This document shows positions 27,329-37,392 of a stretch of 64,000 nucleotides of DNA, piece by piece. Source of the stretch: Candidatus Kuenenia stuttgartensis (GTDB taxonomy: Bacteria; Planctomycetota; Phycisphaerae; Phycisphaerales; SM1A02); the NCBI GenBank assembly GCA_945902075.1, contig CAMDMA010000001.1, positions 1 through 64,000 on the forward strand. Reading direction: 5' to 3'. The position numbers were made by a program, and so were the translations under genes. Each line of letters begins with the position of its first letter. Position 1 is the stretch's first letter. The notes beneath the pieces were generated by a model that was given only the letters and a program-made list of their open reading frames with translations, was not told the origin of the DNA and did no database searches.

Positions 27329-28210
27329 GTGCCCGAAACTACGATCCGACACAGCCTCCCCTGCATGAACTGCGGGTATGACCTCGAGGGACTCGAGGCA
27401 CGCGGCACGTGTCCAGAATGCGGGCGCTCGATTCTGGAGTCGTTGGCGGTTCGGCTTGATCTCGAAACCCCTTCATTTGAGCCCGTGCCAAACGCACCTC
27501 GCGTGGCTGCCACCATCCTCCTTGGCTCGCTCGGATGCGTTGGTGGATCGCTTGTCTTCGCCGTACTTCTCTTCGACATCGTGACATCTCTGGGTACCGA
27601 ACTGCCGCTCTCCATGCAGGTTTCGGGGTGGATCACGCGGTGGGCTCCCTCGGGAATCGCGCTTATGCGGTTGCTTGCCTTCGTCGGAACCTCCACCGGG
27701 TGCGTTGCGTTTCTCATGCTCTTACCTTGGAGGCGTGACCGACGATTTATCCGCGCAAAGATCCTCGGCTCCGCGGGATTTGCACTCTGGCTCGCCCTCG
27801 CGATCCCTGAGCCAACAACGCTTGGGGCGACCATGACATCCTTGCCGGCCGCGATGGCGCTCCTCGCGATCGCCCCGCTTTTGCGCGATCTCGGGCCCCG
27901 CTCGAGGGCCTACCGCAATGCACGCGCCACGGCGCAACGCATCGGCGGCCTCCTGTTTTCGACCGGGATTGCTGGCGGCTCTTCGCTTGCAGCTGAGATC
28001 CTCGTTCGGAATGGCCCCGACGACGACACCGTGCTCTTTCTTCGAATCGTTGCATGCGCGGCGGCGAGCCTGACGCTCGTCGGCCTGGTGTACCTTGTGC
28101 TCAATGCCGTGTGGATCGCTCGCGCAAGCGTGCGGCCGCTCCTCACCGTCGCTGAGACGTTTGGCGACGAGTCCACCGATGTACGTCGGCCCCCCACCTC
28201 CGGCGACTGA
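27329..28210 (+). CDS. Zinc-ribbon multi-pass membrane protein
   Basis: A 293-residue protein from GTG 27329. A short N-terminal zinc ribbon (CMNCGYDLEG...CPECGRSI) is followed by about seven membrane helices. Proteins with this CxxCGYDL ribbon joined to a membrane region are common in planctomycetes. Function unknown. It is divergent from the MoxR gene. Confidence 0.8.
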   Translation: MPETTIRHSLPCMNCGYDLEGLEARGTCPECGRSILESLAVRLDLETPSFEPVPNAPRVAATILLGSLGCVGGSLVFAVLLFDIVTSLGTELPLSMQVSGWITRWAPSGIALMRLLAFVGTSTGCVAFLMLLPWRRDRRFIRAKILGSAGFALWLALAIPEPTTLGATMTSLPAAMALLAIAPLLRDLGPRSRAYRNARATAQRIGGLLFSTGIAGGSSLAAEILVRNGPDDDTVLFLRIVACAAASLTLVGLVYLVLNAVWIARASVRPLLTVAETFGDESTDVRRPPTSGD

Positions 28211-28514
28211 AGCGGTCTGACCCATCACAAATCTGCCATTACGGCAGCAGTCGTTGAGGCGCATCACGAACTGTCAGAGCGCAGACCCGCGAGAGCCTGC
28301 GAGCGTATGTGGCTAAGTATCGCTTCAGCAGTTGCTTAACGACTCTTTGCCTTGAGAATTGTTGGCGCTAGAAGCACATTCGCCGGCAGGGCGGCTGGTA
28401 CGGGCTTTGTATGTCGGCCGCTCCCTCGCCAAAGCCGCGGGGAACGCGTTGCCTCCGTCCGAACCCGCCAGAGGTTCGGCGCCATCAAGACTCAGGATTT
28501 GGAGAACGACCACC
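28211..28514. promoter_or_regulatory. Leader region of groEL1, possible promoter
   Basis: No gene in this 304-base gap. A possible sigma-70-type promoter is TTGAGA (28352-28357) with CACATT (28375-28380) at 17-base spacing. The CTTGAG overlap would also suit a heat-shock sigma. I searched for a CIRCE operator (TTAGCACTC and its inverted partner) and did not find one. A ribosome site GGAG lies about ten bases before the groEL1 ATG. A small CTGCC/GGCAG inverted repeat occurs near 28233. Confidence 0.35.
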
Positions 28515-30212
28515 ATGGCCGTCAAGGAACTTTCTTTCGAAAATGAGGCCCGCAAGAGCCTCCTCGCGGGCGTCGAAAAGCTCGCCGCCGCCGTCAAGAG
28601 CACTCTCGGCCCGCGCGGCCGCAACGCCGTACTCGACAAGAGTTGGGGTGGACCAACCGTCACCAAGGACGGCGTGTCCGTGGCTGAAGAAATCGAACTT
28701 CGCGACAAGGTCGAAAACATGGGCGCAAAGCTCGTGAAGGAAGCCGCGTCGAAGACTTCCGATGATGCCGGCGATGGCACCACCACGGCGACCGTACTCG
28801 CCGAGGCGCTGATCCGCTCGGGATTCCGCCAGATCGCTGCCGGCGCTGACCCGAATTCGGTTGTGCGCGGCATGAAGAAAGCAGTCGCTGCCGTCGCCGC
28901 GAAGATCGCGGAGTCTGCGCGCCCGGTTGACAAGGTTGCGGGCGGCATTGGCGCGGTCGCATCGATCAGCGCGAACAATGATGTTGCGATTGGCAAGATC
29001 ATGGCAGAGGCGTTTGAAAAGGTCGGCAAGGACGGCGTCATCACCGTCGAAGAAGGCAAGTCGCGCGAAACCACCATCGATGTCGTTGAAGGCATGCAGT
29101 TTGACCGCGGCTACCTCAGCGCGAACTTCGTCACCAACACCGATGAGATGACCTGTGAATTCTCGAAGGCGCTTGTCCTTGTCTACGAAGACAAGATTGA
29201 CTCGCTCGCGAAGTTTGTGCCATTCCTTGAGAAGGTGATGGAGTCGAAGAAGCCGCTCCTCATCATCGCCGAAGACGTCACCGGCGAGGCGCTGAGCGCA
29301 CTCGTCATCAACAAGCTTCGCGGCGTGCTCAACGTGTGTGCCGTGAAGGCGCCGGGTTACGGCGATCGTCGCAAGGCCATGCTTGAGGACATCGCGATTC
29401 TCACTGGTGGCAAGGCCATCATGAAGGATCTCGGGATTGACCTCGATAAGGTCACGATCAAGGACCTTGGCCAGGCCAAGAAGCTCATCATCGACAGCGA
29501 TAAGACCACCGTTGTTGAAGGCGCTGGAAGCACTGTCGCCATTAAGGGACGCTGCGAGCAGATCCGCTCAGAGATCGAGCGCACCGATAGCGATTATGAC
29601 CGCGAGAAGCTTCAAGAGCGTCTTGCGAAGCTCGCAGGCGGCGTCGCCCAGATCAATGTTGGCGCCTCGAGCGAGGCTGAACTCAAGGAGAAGAAAGCAC
29701 GCGTCGAAGATGCCCTCCACGCGACTCGCGCTGCGGTTGCTGAAGGCGTCGTTGCCGGCGGTGGAACCAGCTTCATTCGCGCGCTTTCCGTGCTTGACAA
29801 GGTTCGCAAAGAAGCCATCGGCGACGAACTCGCCGGTGTCGAGACCGTCGCAGAGGCGCTGTGCGTGCCGCTGCGCACGATCGCCGACAACTCAGGCGAA
29901 AAGGGAACGGTCGTCGTTGCCAAGGTCAAGGAGATGAAGGGCGACGAAGGCTTCAACGCACTCACGCTTGAGTATGGTGACCTTGTGAAGCAAGGCGTGA
30001 TCACGCCGGCGAAGGTCGACCGTACCGCACTCCAGAATGCGGCGAGCGTCGCGGGGCTCATCCTCACATGCGACTGCGCGATCAGCGAAAAGCCACAACC
30101 GAAGGAAGCTGCAGGTGGTCACGGCCACGACCACGACCATGGCGGCATGGGTGGAATGGGCGGCATGGGCGGCATGGGTGGAATGGGTGGCATGGGCGGC
30201 ATGGGCTTCTAA
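28515..30212 (+). CDS. groEL: Chaperonin GroEL, copy 1 (GGM tail)
   Basis: A 565-residue group I chaperonin from ATG 28515 ([17 protein letters not shown]); the frame is open upstream but not coding there. It has the nucleotide-binding [13 protein letters not shown] motif and the [22 protein letters not shown] and [11 protein letters not shown] segments. The C-terminus has a short His/Asp-rich stretch ([11 protein letters not shown]) and then a GGM repeat tail of about seven units. The tail is typical of canonical GroEL and lines the cavity floor. The His-rich insert is less usual and may bind metal. It is followed by groES 88 bases on. Confidence 0.97.
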   Translation: MAVKELSFENEARKSLLAGVEKLAAAVKSTLGPRGRNAVLDKSWGGPTVTKDGVSVAEEIELRDKVENMGAKLVKEAASKTSDDAGDGTTTATVLAEALIRSGFRQIAAGADPNSVVRGMKKAVAAVAAKIAESARPVDKVAGGIGAVASISANNDVAIGKIMAEAFEKVGKDGVITVEEGKSRETTIDVVEGMQFDRGYLSANFVTNTDEMTCEFSKALVLVYEDKIDSLAKFVPFLEKVMESKKPLLIIAEDVTGEALSALVINKLRGVLNVCAVKAPGYGDRRKAMLEDIAILTGGKAIMKDLGIDLDKVTIKDLGQAKKLIIDSDKTTVVEGAGSTVAIKGRCEQIRSEIERTDSDYDREKLQERLAKLAGGVAQINVGASSEAELKEKKARVEDALHATRAAVAEGVVAGGGTSFIRALSVLDKVRKEAIGDELAGVETVAEALCVPLRTIADNSGEKGTVVVAKVKEMKGDEGFNALTLEYGDLVKQGVITPAKVDRTALQNAASVAGLILTCDCAISEKPQPKEAAGGHGHDHDHGGMGGMGGMGGMGGMGGMGGMGF

Positions 30213-30300
30213 ACAGAGCCGATCCGACAGCCTCACCTTTCCCCTTTCGACCTGAACGAAAACACAACAACGCTTACGAACACCTCACCAGAGAAAACAC

Positions 30301-30594
30301 ATGTCTACCGTGCGACCACTCGAAGATCGAATCCTCATCAAGCCCACCGAACCCGAGACAAAGACCGCGAGCGGCCTCTTTCTCCCTGAAAGCGCGAAGG
30401 AACGCCCTATGCAGGGAACCGTCGTCGCGACAGGTCCTGGACTTCTTCTCGAGAACGGTGAGCGCGCTCCCGTCAACGTGAAGAAGGGCGACACTGTGGT
30501 GTACGGCAAGTACGCCGGCACCGAGATCGAGATCAAGAACAACACCCACGTGATCATGCGCGAGAGCGAACTGCTCGGCGTCATGGCCAAGTGA
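30301..30594 (+). CDS. groES: Co-chaperonin GroES
   Basis: A 97-residue protein with the GroES beta-barrel fold. It starts VRPLEDRILIKPTEPE, followed by the mobile-loop region TKTASGLFLPESAKERPMQGTVVATGPG, then VVYGKYAGTEIEI. It caps GroEL rings. Unusually it lies between the two groEL genes rather than before groEL, 27 bases upstream of groEL2. Confidence 0.96.
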   Translation: MSTVRPLEDRILIKPTEPETKTASGLFLPESAKERPMQGTVVATGPGLLLENGERAPVNVKKGDTVVYGKYAGTEIEIKNNTHVIMRESELLGVMAK

Positions 30595-30621
30595 TCCACG
30601 CAGTCGCGAAAGGCTCAAATT

Positions 30622-32235
30622 ATGTCGCAGAAGCAGATGAAGTTTGATGCGGCGGCGCACGCCGAATTGAAGCGTGGCGTCGACCAGCTCGTGCAAGCCG
30701 TAGCCGTGACCATGGGTCCGGTCGGGCACAACGTGCTCTTTGCAAAGAGCTACGGAAGCCCGCAAATCACAAAGGACGGCGTCACTGTCGCGAAGGAAAT
30801 CGACCTTCCGGATCCGTTCGAGAACATGGGCGCGAAGATGGTTCAGCAGGTTGCGAAGAAGACCGCGGATGTGGCCGGCGACGGCACCACCTGTGCGACT
30901 GTTCTCGCAGGTGCAATCTTCAATGGCGGTCTCAAGTACATCGCAGCTGGCGCCAACGCCGTTGCGATCCAGCGTGGAATCAACGCTGCAGCGCAGGCGG
31001 GTGCCGACGCGGTGACCGCGATGGCGCAGAAGTGCAAGGGCAAGGGCGATCTTGAGAAGGTCGCCACCGTCTCCGCCAACCACGATGTCGCGATCGGCAA
31101 GCTCATCGCCGAGGCGATCGATAAGGTCGGCGCGGATGGCGTTGTCGAGATCGAGGAAGGCAAGACTGCCGACACCACGCTCGATTACGTCGAAGGAATG
31201 TCTTTCGACAAGGGATACCTCTCGCCATATTTCATGACCGATCCCAAGCGCGCTGAGTGTGTGCTTGAGAACGCCATCATTCTCATCAACGAGAAGAAGA
31301 TCTCGAATCTGGCTGAGTTGCTCCCGCTCCTCAATAAGGTCGCATCAGCGGGTAAACCGCTCGTGATCATCGCTGAGGAAGTTGAGAACGAGGCCTTGGC
31401 AGCGCTCGTGGTGAATCGCCTGCGCGGCGTGCTCTCCGTCTGTGCTGTGAAGGCTCCTGGGTTCGGTGATCGTCGAAAGGCAATGCTGGGCGATATCGCT
31501 GTGCTCACTGGCGGGACCTTCTTCGGAGAGGACATTGGCCGGAGCCTCGAGGACATTGAACTCAAGGAACTCGGCAGCGCGAAGAAGATCGTCATCGCGA
31601 AGGACGAGACCACAATCGTTCAGGGCGGTGGAAAGACCAAGGACATCGCCGCACGCGCGGACCAGATTCGCGCGCAGATTGAGCGCACGACGAGCGACTA
31701 TGACCGCGAGAAGTTGCAAGAGCGTCTCGCGAAACTCACTTCGGGCGTTGCGATCATCTCCGTCGGTGGAGCAACCGAGCTCGCCATGAAGGAGACAAAG
31801 GATCGCGTCGACGATGCGCTTCATGCGACGCGTGCTGCTGCGAAGGAAGGCTACGTTCCCGGCGGCGGCGTCGCGCTTGTGCGTGCGATTGACGCTGTGA
31901 TCGAAGCTAAGAAGAAGGCGAAGGGTGACGAGAAGTACGGCTTTGATATCGTTGCGGAAGCCATCGGTCATCCTTGTGCGCAGATCGCGGTCAACGCTGG
32001 CTTTGATGGCGATCTCGTCGTTGAGAAGGTGCGTGAGTCGAAGCCGAACTTTGGCTTCAACGCCGCGACCGGAAACTACGAGGATCTTGTCAAGAGCGGG
32101 ATCATTGACCCCGCGCTCGTCGTGAAGACAGCACTCATCAACGCCGCCAGCGTGGCTGGGCTCATGCTCACAACCAATGTGATCGTGACCGAGGTGAAAG
32201 AAGGCACCGCGCCCGCGCAGGGCGCTGTGAGCTAA
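30622..32235 (+). CDS. groEL: Chaperonin GroEL, copy 2 (no GGM tail)
   Basis: A 537-residue chaperonin clearly different from copy 1 ([19 protein letters not shown]). It keeps the ATPase residues ([14 protein letters not shown]) and the helical segments, but ends in a short neutral tail ([11 protein letters not shown]) with no GGM repeat. The apical domain differs at many positions, so it probably has its own clients. Phylogenetically distinct multiple GroELs are known in planctomycetes and actinobacteria. It has a groES-type ribosome site and is 27 bases behind groES. Confidence 0.96.
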   Translation: MSQKQMKFDAAAHAELKRGVDQLVQAVAVTMGPVGHNVLFAKSYGSPQITKDGVTVAKEIDLPDPFENMGAKMVQQVAKKTADVAGDGTTCATVLAGAIFNGGLKYIAAGANAVAIQRGINAAAQAGADAVTAMAQKCKGKGDLEKVATVSANHDVAIGKLIAEAIDKVGADGVVEIEEGKTADTTLDYVEGMSFDKGYLSPYFMTDPKRAECVLENAIILINEKKISNLAELLPLLNKVASAGKPLVIIAEEVENEALAALVVNRLRGVLSVCAVKAPGFGDRRKAMLGDIAVLTGGTFFGEDIGRSLEDIELKELGSAKKIVIAKDETTIVQGGGKTKDIAARADQIRAQIERTTSDYDREKLQERLAKLTSGVAIISVGGATELAMKETKDRVDDALHATRAAAKEGYVPGGGVALVRAIDAVIEAKKKAKGDEKYGFDIVAEAIGHPCAQIAVNAGFDGDLVVEKVRESKPNFGFNAATGNYEDLVKSGIIDPALVVKTALINAASVAGLMLTTNVIVTEVKEGTAPAQGAVS

Positions 32236-32243
32236 ACACACTC

Positions 32244-32273
32244 CGCCTGCATGCGGGACACCGTATGCAGGCG
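32244..32273. terminator. Strong hairpin after groEL2
   Basis: A 13-bp stem (32244-32256) with one G-T wobble pairs with 32261-32273 around a 4-base GACA loop, just after the groEL2 stop. No T-run follows, so it may be an attenuator or RNA-stabilising hairpin rather than a classic terminator. It separates groEL2 from dnaJ. Confidence 0.6.
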
Positions 32274-32356
32274 ATTTCAGATGACATCGCACGGGTGGTT
32301 CGTGCGACGAAACCAACCAACCGCGCGCGAGCGCTTCACTCTCACCGGGCAGGCGC

Positions 32357-33487
32357 ATGGCGCAGACACGCTGCTACTACGAAATCCTGTCTGTCGAGCG
32401 GACCGCTTCACAAGACGACATCAAGCGGTCTTATCGACGGCTCGCGATGAAGTGGCACCCCGATCGAAACCCCGACAATCCGGAGGCGGAAGCGGAGTTC
32501 AAGGCGTGCACTGAGTCCTACGAGGTCCTCTCAGACCCAGAACGACGTCAGCTCTACGATCGCCACGGACACGCGGGCTTGCGGCAGAATCCCGCCCACG
32601 ACTTTGGCAAGATGCATGTCAACGACATCTTCTCGATGTTCAACGACATCTTCGGGCAGCAGGCGGGTGGACGGGCGCAGCGTGGATCGGCGCGCGGATA
32701 CGACCTTGAGACCGAAGTCGAGATCGAACTCGAAGAGGCGTTTCAGGGCTGCGAACGCGAAGTCGAGTTCAAGCGTCTCGACGTGTGCGATACCTGCACC
32801 GGTTCGGGTGCGAAGCCCGGCTCGAAGCCCACGCAGTGCGCCACTTGTGGCGGACAAGGCCAGGTCGCGCAGGCGGGGTTTGGCGGCATGTTCCGAATGG
32901 TCACCACTTGCCCAGAGTGCCGCGGCCGTCGCACGATCATCAAAGACAAATGTGAGAAATGCCGAGGGCAGGGCAGAGTCGCGACGAAGCGTAAACTTGT
33001 CGTGCGCATCCCAAACGGTATCGATGACGGTCAGGTCATTCGGCTTTCTGGTGAGGGCGAGCCTACGCCACCCGAGGTTAGCCCCGAAGGAAAGGGCCCG
33101 CGCGGTGACCTCCATGTTGTGGTTCGGGTTGCTGAACACGACCGATTCGAGCGCCGTGGCACCGATCTCGTGACTGCGCATCCAATGGCGTTTGCACAAG
33201 CGGCGCTTGGTGCGACGGTCACGCTCGAAGGCATCGATGGCGAACTCGAGCTTGAGATTCCCGCCGGTAGTCAACACGGCGAAGCCGTGGTGATCGAGCG
33301 CGCAGGGATGACTGCGCTGCAATCGAAGGAGCGCGGTGACCTCCACATCGTTCTACAACTGGTTGTACCGAAGAAGTTGAGCGACGATCAGCGACGCCTC
33401 CTCGCGGAGTATGCCCAGACCGAAAAGGCCGATGTACACGCCGGTGAGCAAAGCTTCTGGAAAAAGATCAATCCGTTCGGCGGCTGA
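32357..33487 (+). CDS. dnaJ: Molecular chaperone DnaJ
   Basis: A 376-residue protein. J domain with [24 protein letters not shown] and the HPD motif ([13 protein letters not shown]). The Gly-rich linker is short. A zinc domain of four CxxCxGxG-type repeats follows ([32 protein letters not shown]); the third lacks the final Gly pattern. A C-terminal substrate-binding region with [13 protein letters not shown] ends the protein. It stimulates DnaK ATPase. GrpE follows 30 bases on; dnaK is not in the window. Confidence 0.96.
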   Translation: MAQTRCYYEILSVERTASQDDIKRSYRRLAMKWHPDRNPDNPEAEAEFKACTESYEVLSDPERRQLYDRHGHAGLRQNPAHDFGKMHVNDIFSMFNDIFGQQAGGRAQRGSARGYDLETEVEIELEEAFQGCEREVEFKRLDVCDTCTGSGAKPGSKPTQCATCGGQGQVAQAGFGGMFRMVTTCPECRGRRTIIKDKCEKCRGQGRVATKRKLVVRIPNGIDDGQVIRLSGEGEPTPPEVSPEGKGPRGDLHVVVRVAEHDRFERRGTDLVTAHPMAFAQAALGATVTLEGIDGELELEIPAGSQHGEAVVIERAGMTALQSKERGDLHIVLQLVVPKKLSDDQRRLLAEYAQTEKADVHAGEQSFWKKINPFGG

Positions 33488-33517
33488 GCCCTCGACGCTG
33501 CAGAAAGGCCAAAGACG

Positions 33518-34042
33518 ATGGACGACGAATTCACGACTAACCCTGAACTTGGAATGACTGATGCGGGCGATCCTGGCGAACTCGCGCAGATGATCGAGCG
33601 ACTTGCGGCAGAACGCGACGAAGCGGTTGCATCAAAACTACGTGCACAGGCCGATTTTGCGAACTTTCAGCGTCGCTCGATTGAGAACGAGGCTCGCGCA
33701 CGTGTTGGCGGCTTAACGCAACTCACGCGCTCGCTGATGCCCGTCCTTGATCATTTCGATCTTGCGCTCGTCCAAGACGCGTCGAAGTTGACCATCGAGC
33801 AGCTCACCAAGTCGATTGAAATGACGCGCGCTGAGCTGCAAAAAGCGCTTGAACAGAACGGTATCGCACGCATCGATCCCACCCCGGGGATGCCCTTTGA
33901 TCCCATGCAACACGATGCTGTAATGCGTCAACCGATGCAGGGTGTTGACCCGGGATGCGTGAGCATGCGTTTCCAGACCGGCTGGCGACTTGGTGAAACC
34001 GTTCTGCGACCTGCGAAGGTCGCCGTCGCGCCGGACGCGTGA
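33518..34042 (+). CDS. grpE: Nucleotide exchange factor GrpE
   Basis: A 174-residue protein. An N-terminal coiled coil (LAQMIERLAAERDEAVASKLRAQADFANFQRR) is followed by the GrpE head (LMPVLDHFDLAL, FDPMQHDAVMRQ, TGWRLGETVLRPAKVAVAP). It releases ADP from DnaK. Seven bases separate its stop from the next gene, so all of dnaJ-grpE-FmdB looks like one transcript. Confidence 0.95.
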   Translation: MDDEFTTNPELGMTDAGDPGELAQMIERLAAERDEAVASKLRAQADFANFQRRSIENEARARVGGLTQLTRSLMPVLDHFDLALVQDASKLTIEQLTKSIEMTRAELQKALEQNGIARIDPTPGMPFDPMQHDAVMRQPMQGVDPGCVSMRFQTGWRLGETVLRPAKVAVAPDA

Positions 34043-34049
34043 TTCCATC

Positions 34050-34736
34050 ATGCCCACCTACGAGTACATCTGCAAGGCGTGTGCGCACGAGTTCGAGGAG
34101 TTCCAGTCGATCAAAGCGGACCCCATCCGCGTGTGCCCAAATTGCGGCAAAAAAAAGGTAGATCGAAAGATCAGCATGGGAGGCGCGGTCATCTTCAAAG
34201 GTGGCGGCTTCTACGAAACGGACTATCGCAGCGAGAGTTACAAGGCAGGTGTACGAGCAGGCGAAAGCGCGGAAAAGAAGCCGGCCGACGATGCCGCGAA
34301 GGCTTCAGGCGAGGCCACGCCGACTTCCAAAGATGCTGCTCGCTCTTCCGACAAACAATCTTCTACAACGCGCGAACAGAAGTCTGACCTGACGTCGCAC
34401 GAACCTTCGCGCGCGAGCCCTGCACCGGGGAACGAACGAAAGTCTCCGCAAGATTCCACTACGGCGCGAGAAGCTGCACGAGATTCTTCACGAGATTCTT
34501 CACGCGATTCTTCACGCGATTCTTCACGAGACTCTTCACGCGATTCTTCGCATGCGGCCGCTGAGAACTCGCGCATCGATGCGCGCGCCACCCACCCTTC
34601 GCGTGTTGGGCGCGGCATCGGGAATATCGTCGGAAAATCTCCTACACCGCCCGCCACGCCAACGGGCGCAAAGCCCGCCAAATCAGCTCTCAAATCAACT
34701 GCAAAGCAGCCTACGAAGAAGTCCGGCCGGAAGTGA
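34050..34736 (+). CDS. FmdB-type zinc ribbon protein with DSSR repeats
   Basis: A 228-residue protein. The N-terminal 55 residues are an FmdB-family zinc ribbon (YEYICKACAHEFEEFQS, VCPNCGKKKVDRKISMGGAV). The rest is low-complexity Ala/Ser/Lys/Arg sequence including six tandem 12-base repeats coding for DSSR units, and a basic Pro/Lys-rich end. FmdB-like proteins are small regulators often found near chaperone or stress genes. The long basic disordered tail is unusual and suggests nucleic-acid or ribosome binding. It sits between grpE and the RNase R gene. Confidence 0.85.
   Translation: MPTYEYICKACAHEFEEFQSIKADPIRVCPNCGKKKVDRKISMGGAVIFKGGGFYETDYRSESYKAGVRAGESAEKKPADDAAKASGEATPTSKDAARSSDKQSSTTREQKSDLTSHEPSRASPAPGNERKSPQDSTTAREAARDSSRDSSRDSSRDSSRDSSRDSSHAAAENSRIDARATHPSRVGRGIGNIVGKSPTPPATPTGAKPAKSALKSTAKQPTKKSGRK
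34479..34550. repeat. 12-bp tandem repeat, six units, in the FmdB-type gene
   Basis: Six consecutive 12-base units with the pattern CG(A/C)GA(T/C)TCTTCA, differing by only one or two bases, code for Arg-Asp-Ser-Ser repeats. The near identity at DNA level indicates recent slippage expansion. Confidence 0.9.
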
Positions 34737-34791
34737 CCTCGAACTCCGCAACAGCGGAGTTGCACATGTTGACCGCGCGTACACTGCGCCC

Positions 34792-37257
34792 GTGCCACTT
34801 CGATTCAAGAGCCGCATTCTCGACCATCTCGCCCATCGCAGCTATCTGCCGATGTATGCGAACGAAATCCTCCGCCAATTGCGCGTCAGTGATCTCGATG
34901 AACCCGCCTTTGATGAGGCCGTCACCCAACTCGTCGCTGACGGCAAACTTGAGGTTGGCAAGGACGAAAAGTTGCGCCTGCCGCGGCTCCCCGACGAAGT
35001 CGAGGGCACCATCAAACTGACGCCGCGAGGCATGGGGTTTTTGAAGACCCAAATCTCGTATCGCGAGGGCGACCTCTTCATTCCGGAAGGTGAAACAAAA
35101 GACGCGGTATCCGGCGACAAGGTACGCGTGCGCGTCGTGCGACGCGGAGATCGTTGGAATCGCGGATTCGGGTCAACGCCCACCGCTGCGCGCGATGACA
35201 TCTTTGGTCGCGTGCTTGAGGTTCTTGAGCGCGGCCAGTCGCGCTTTGCGGGCGTGCTTGTTCGGCGCGGCAGCGAGTGGATTGTCGAGCCGGACGGACG
35301 CACCATCCGAAATCCGATCGTCGTGCGTGACCCTGGCGCGAAGAACGCGAAGGCTGGCGACAAGGTTGTAATCGACATCATCACCTGGCCTGAAGGTGAT
35401 TACCTCGCAGAGGGTGTCATCCTCGAAGTGCTTGGCGAAGCTGGGCGTCCTGATGTCGAGACGCAGGCAACGATCGCGACCTACATGATTCGCGAGAAGT
35501 TTCCTGACGAAGCGCTCGAGCAAGCACGCGAGGCCGCCATCTCGTTCCGCGGGATTGCTCAAACCGCTGAAACTGCTGGAAAATGGGAGGACCGTGAAGA
35601 TCTCACTGCGGAGTTCATCTTTACCATCGATCCGCCGGATGCCAAGGATTTCGATGACGCCATCTCGATTAAGCACGACCGTGTAACCGGCAATTACGAG
35701 CTTGGCGTGCACATCGCCGATGTTGCACACTTCGTCCCGCCGAGTTCACCTCTCGACGACGAAGCACGTGCGCGCGCAACGAGCGTGTATCTCCCCCGCT
35801 ACACGATTCCGATGCTTCCTGAAACGCTTTCAAACGGCGTGTGCTCCTTGCAGGAGAGCGTCGCGCGCTTCACGCTCAGTGCGTTCATCATGCTTGATTC
35901 AGATGGCAAGGTCGTCGGTCAACGCTTGGCGCGCACCGTGATCAAGTCACGCAAGCGGCTGACCTACATCGAAGCGCAGCGGTTGATCGAAGGGAAGCCC
36001 GACGAAGCGCGCATGCATGCTAAGACCGATCCGGTCTACAGCGAAGAACTGCTTGCCACACTCGCGATCGCGGATCAACTTGCGAAGACGATTCGTCGGC
36101 GACGCCAAGCCGCTGGCATGATTCATCTTGATCTCCCAGTTGTCGAGCTCGTTTATGACGCAGAGGGTCATGTCATCGACGCGGTTCCAGAAGATGATTC
36201 GTTCACGCACACGCTCATCGAAATGTTCATGGTCGAGGCGAACGAGGCCGTCGCTCGAACATTTGCTGGACTCGACACGCCACTTCTCCGTCGCATTCAC
36301 CCAGAGCCGACGTTTGGAGATATTGAGGAAGTTCGGCAGTTTGCCCGACTCGCCAAGTGGCGACTACCCGACGAGCCAACGCGAAAGGATCTGCAGGCGC
36401 TCCTTGACGCCACCCGGGGATCACCCGCGTCGCGAGCGATTCACTTCTCCGTGCTGCGTTGCATGTCGAAGGCCGTCTATTCGCCTGCACTTATTGGGCA
36501 CTACGCGCTTGCGAGCGATCATTACGCACACTTCACAAGCCCGATCCGACGCTACCCCGATCTCACCGTTCATCGCGTCGCCCATGCCTATCTCGACATC
36601 ACCGACAATGGACGCGAGTCCGGAGGCGGAAAGAAGCGCCGCGTACTTGCGCGGCAGTTATCTGAGGATCCGCGGGTTCTCGACGAAACCCAACTCATCG
36701 AAATCGGCCGCCATGCGAGCGAACGCGAGGTTGCCTCTGAAAATGCAGAGAAAGATCTTCGCACCTTCCTTGTCCTGCAGTTGCTGCATGAGAAGCACCT
36801 TGGCGACGAGTTCGATGGAACGGTCACTGGTCTCATGCCTAATGGAACGATTTTCGTTTCCATCGATCGGTACCTCGTCGACGGCGCGATTAAGAGCCGC
36901 GACATGAAGGGTGGAGATGGCCGCACCGATCGTTGGAGTGCGGATCCTCGAAGTGGCCGGCTCATCGCATCGCGGAGCGGCGCGTCAATTGGCCTAGGCG
37001 ACCGAATCAAGGTGCGCATCGCGATCATTGACCTGCGCGCACGCCAACTCGAACTGGAGATCGTCAAACTTGGTCGCGCTGCGATCGAGGTCGTCGGCGA
37101 GTTGCCAACGGCTGGCGACTCTGGAGCTCAGCGTATCGGCGAGGAATCCAAGCACTTCGTCCCCCGTCCCCGCGACGGCGGAACCGGCCGCACGGGCCGA
37201 GATAAGTTCGGCCACAAGCCCGGTTTCAAAAAGGGCCGGCGTGGACGCAAGGGCTGA
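34792..37257 (+). CDS. rnr: Ribonuclease R
   Basis: About 821 residues from GTG 34792; the open frame extends upstream into the FmdB-type gene but only this start gives a sensible N-terminus (PLRFKSRILDHLAHRSYLPM). There is a winged-helix/cold-shock N-terminal part, then the RNB catalytic domain with TIDPPDAKDFDDAISIKH (the catalytic Asp cluster) and FTSPIRRYPDLTVHRV. An S1 domain follows (FDGTVTGLMPNGTIFVSIDRYLVDG), with a Lys/Gly/Arg-rich C-tail. It degrades structured RNA 3'-5'. No clear ribosome site precedes the GTG. Confidence 0.94.
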   Translation: MPLRFKSRILDHLAHRSYLPMYANEILRQLRVSDLDEPAFDEAVTQLVADGKLEVGKDEKLRLPRLPDEVEGTIKLTPRGMGFLKTQISYREGDLFIPEGETKDAVSGDKVRVRVVRRGDRWNRGFGSTPTAARDDIFGRVLEVLERGQSRFAGVLVRRGSEWIVEPDGRTIRNPIVVRDPGAKNAKAGDKVVIDIITWPEGDYLAEGVILEVLGEAGRPDVETQATIATYMIREKFPDEALEQAREAAISFRGIAQTAETAGKWEDREDLTAEFIFTIDPPDAKDFDDAISIKHDRVTGNYELGVHIADVAHFVPPSSPLDDEARARATSVYLPRYTIPMLPETLSNGVCSLQESVARFTLSAFIMLDSDGKVVGQRLARTVIKSRKRLTYIEAQRLIEGKPDEARMHAKTDPVYSEELLATLAIADQLAKTIRRRRQAAGMIHLDLPVVELVYDAEGHVIDAVPEDDSFTHTLIEMFMVEANEAVARTFAGLDTPLLRRIHPEPTFGDIEEVRQFARLAKWRLPDEPTRKDLQALLDATRGSPASRAIHFSVLRCMSKAVYSPALIGHYALASDHYAHFTSPIRRYPDLTVHRVAHAYLDITDNGRESGGGKKRRVLARQLSEDPRVLDETQLIEIGRHASEREVASENAEKDLRTFLVLQLLHEKHLGDEFDGTVTGLMPNGTIFVSIDRYLVDGAIKSRDMKGGDGRTDRWSADPRSGRLIASRSGASIGLGDRIKVRIAIIDLRARQLELEIVKLGRAAIEVVGELPTAGDSGAQRIGEESKHFVPRPRDGGTGRTGRDKFGHKPGFKKGRRGRKG

Positions 37258-37320
37258 CGCGAACGGTCGCGCGTTCTGTTTAGCGTGAGTTCAAGCAATC
37301 ACCAACCATTCACGAAACCG

Positions 37321-37353
37321 CCCCGGAGCGATGCACATTGCATCACTCCGGGG
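37321..37353. terminator. Hairpin terminator after rnr
   Basis: CCCCGGAG pairs with CTCCGGGG and GATGCA pairs with TGCATC around a 3-base loop, with one C-A mismatch. It lies 64 bases after the rnr stop, between convergent genes. No strong T-run on the plus side. Confidence 0.65.
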
Positions 37354-37392
37354 ACGGACAGGGGTTTCGTTATGGATAGCGAGAGTCGAAAC

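Noticed and set aside
28359-28514. Longer start for GroEL1
   Set aside because: The frame is open to 28359, but GroEL proteins start at the ATG at 28515 and the extra residues are not typical.
28211-28514. CIRCE element upstream of groEL1
   Set aside because: I looked for TTAGCACTC with its inverted partner and found only weak partial matches.
31345-32358. 337-codon minus-strand frame opposite groEL2
   Set aside because: Antisense shadow of a well-conserved chaperonin; no independent support.
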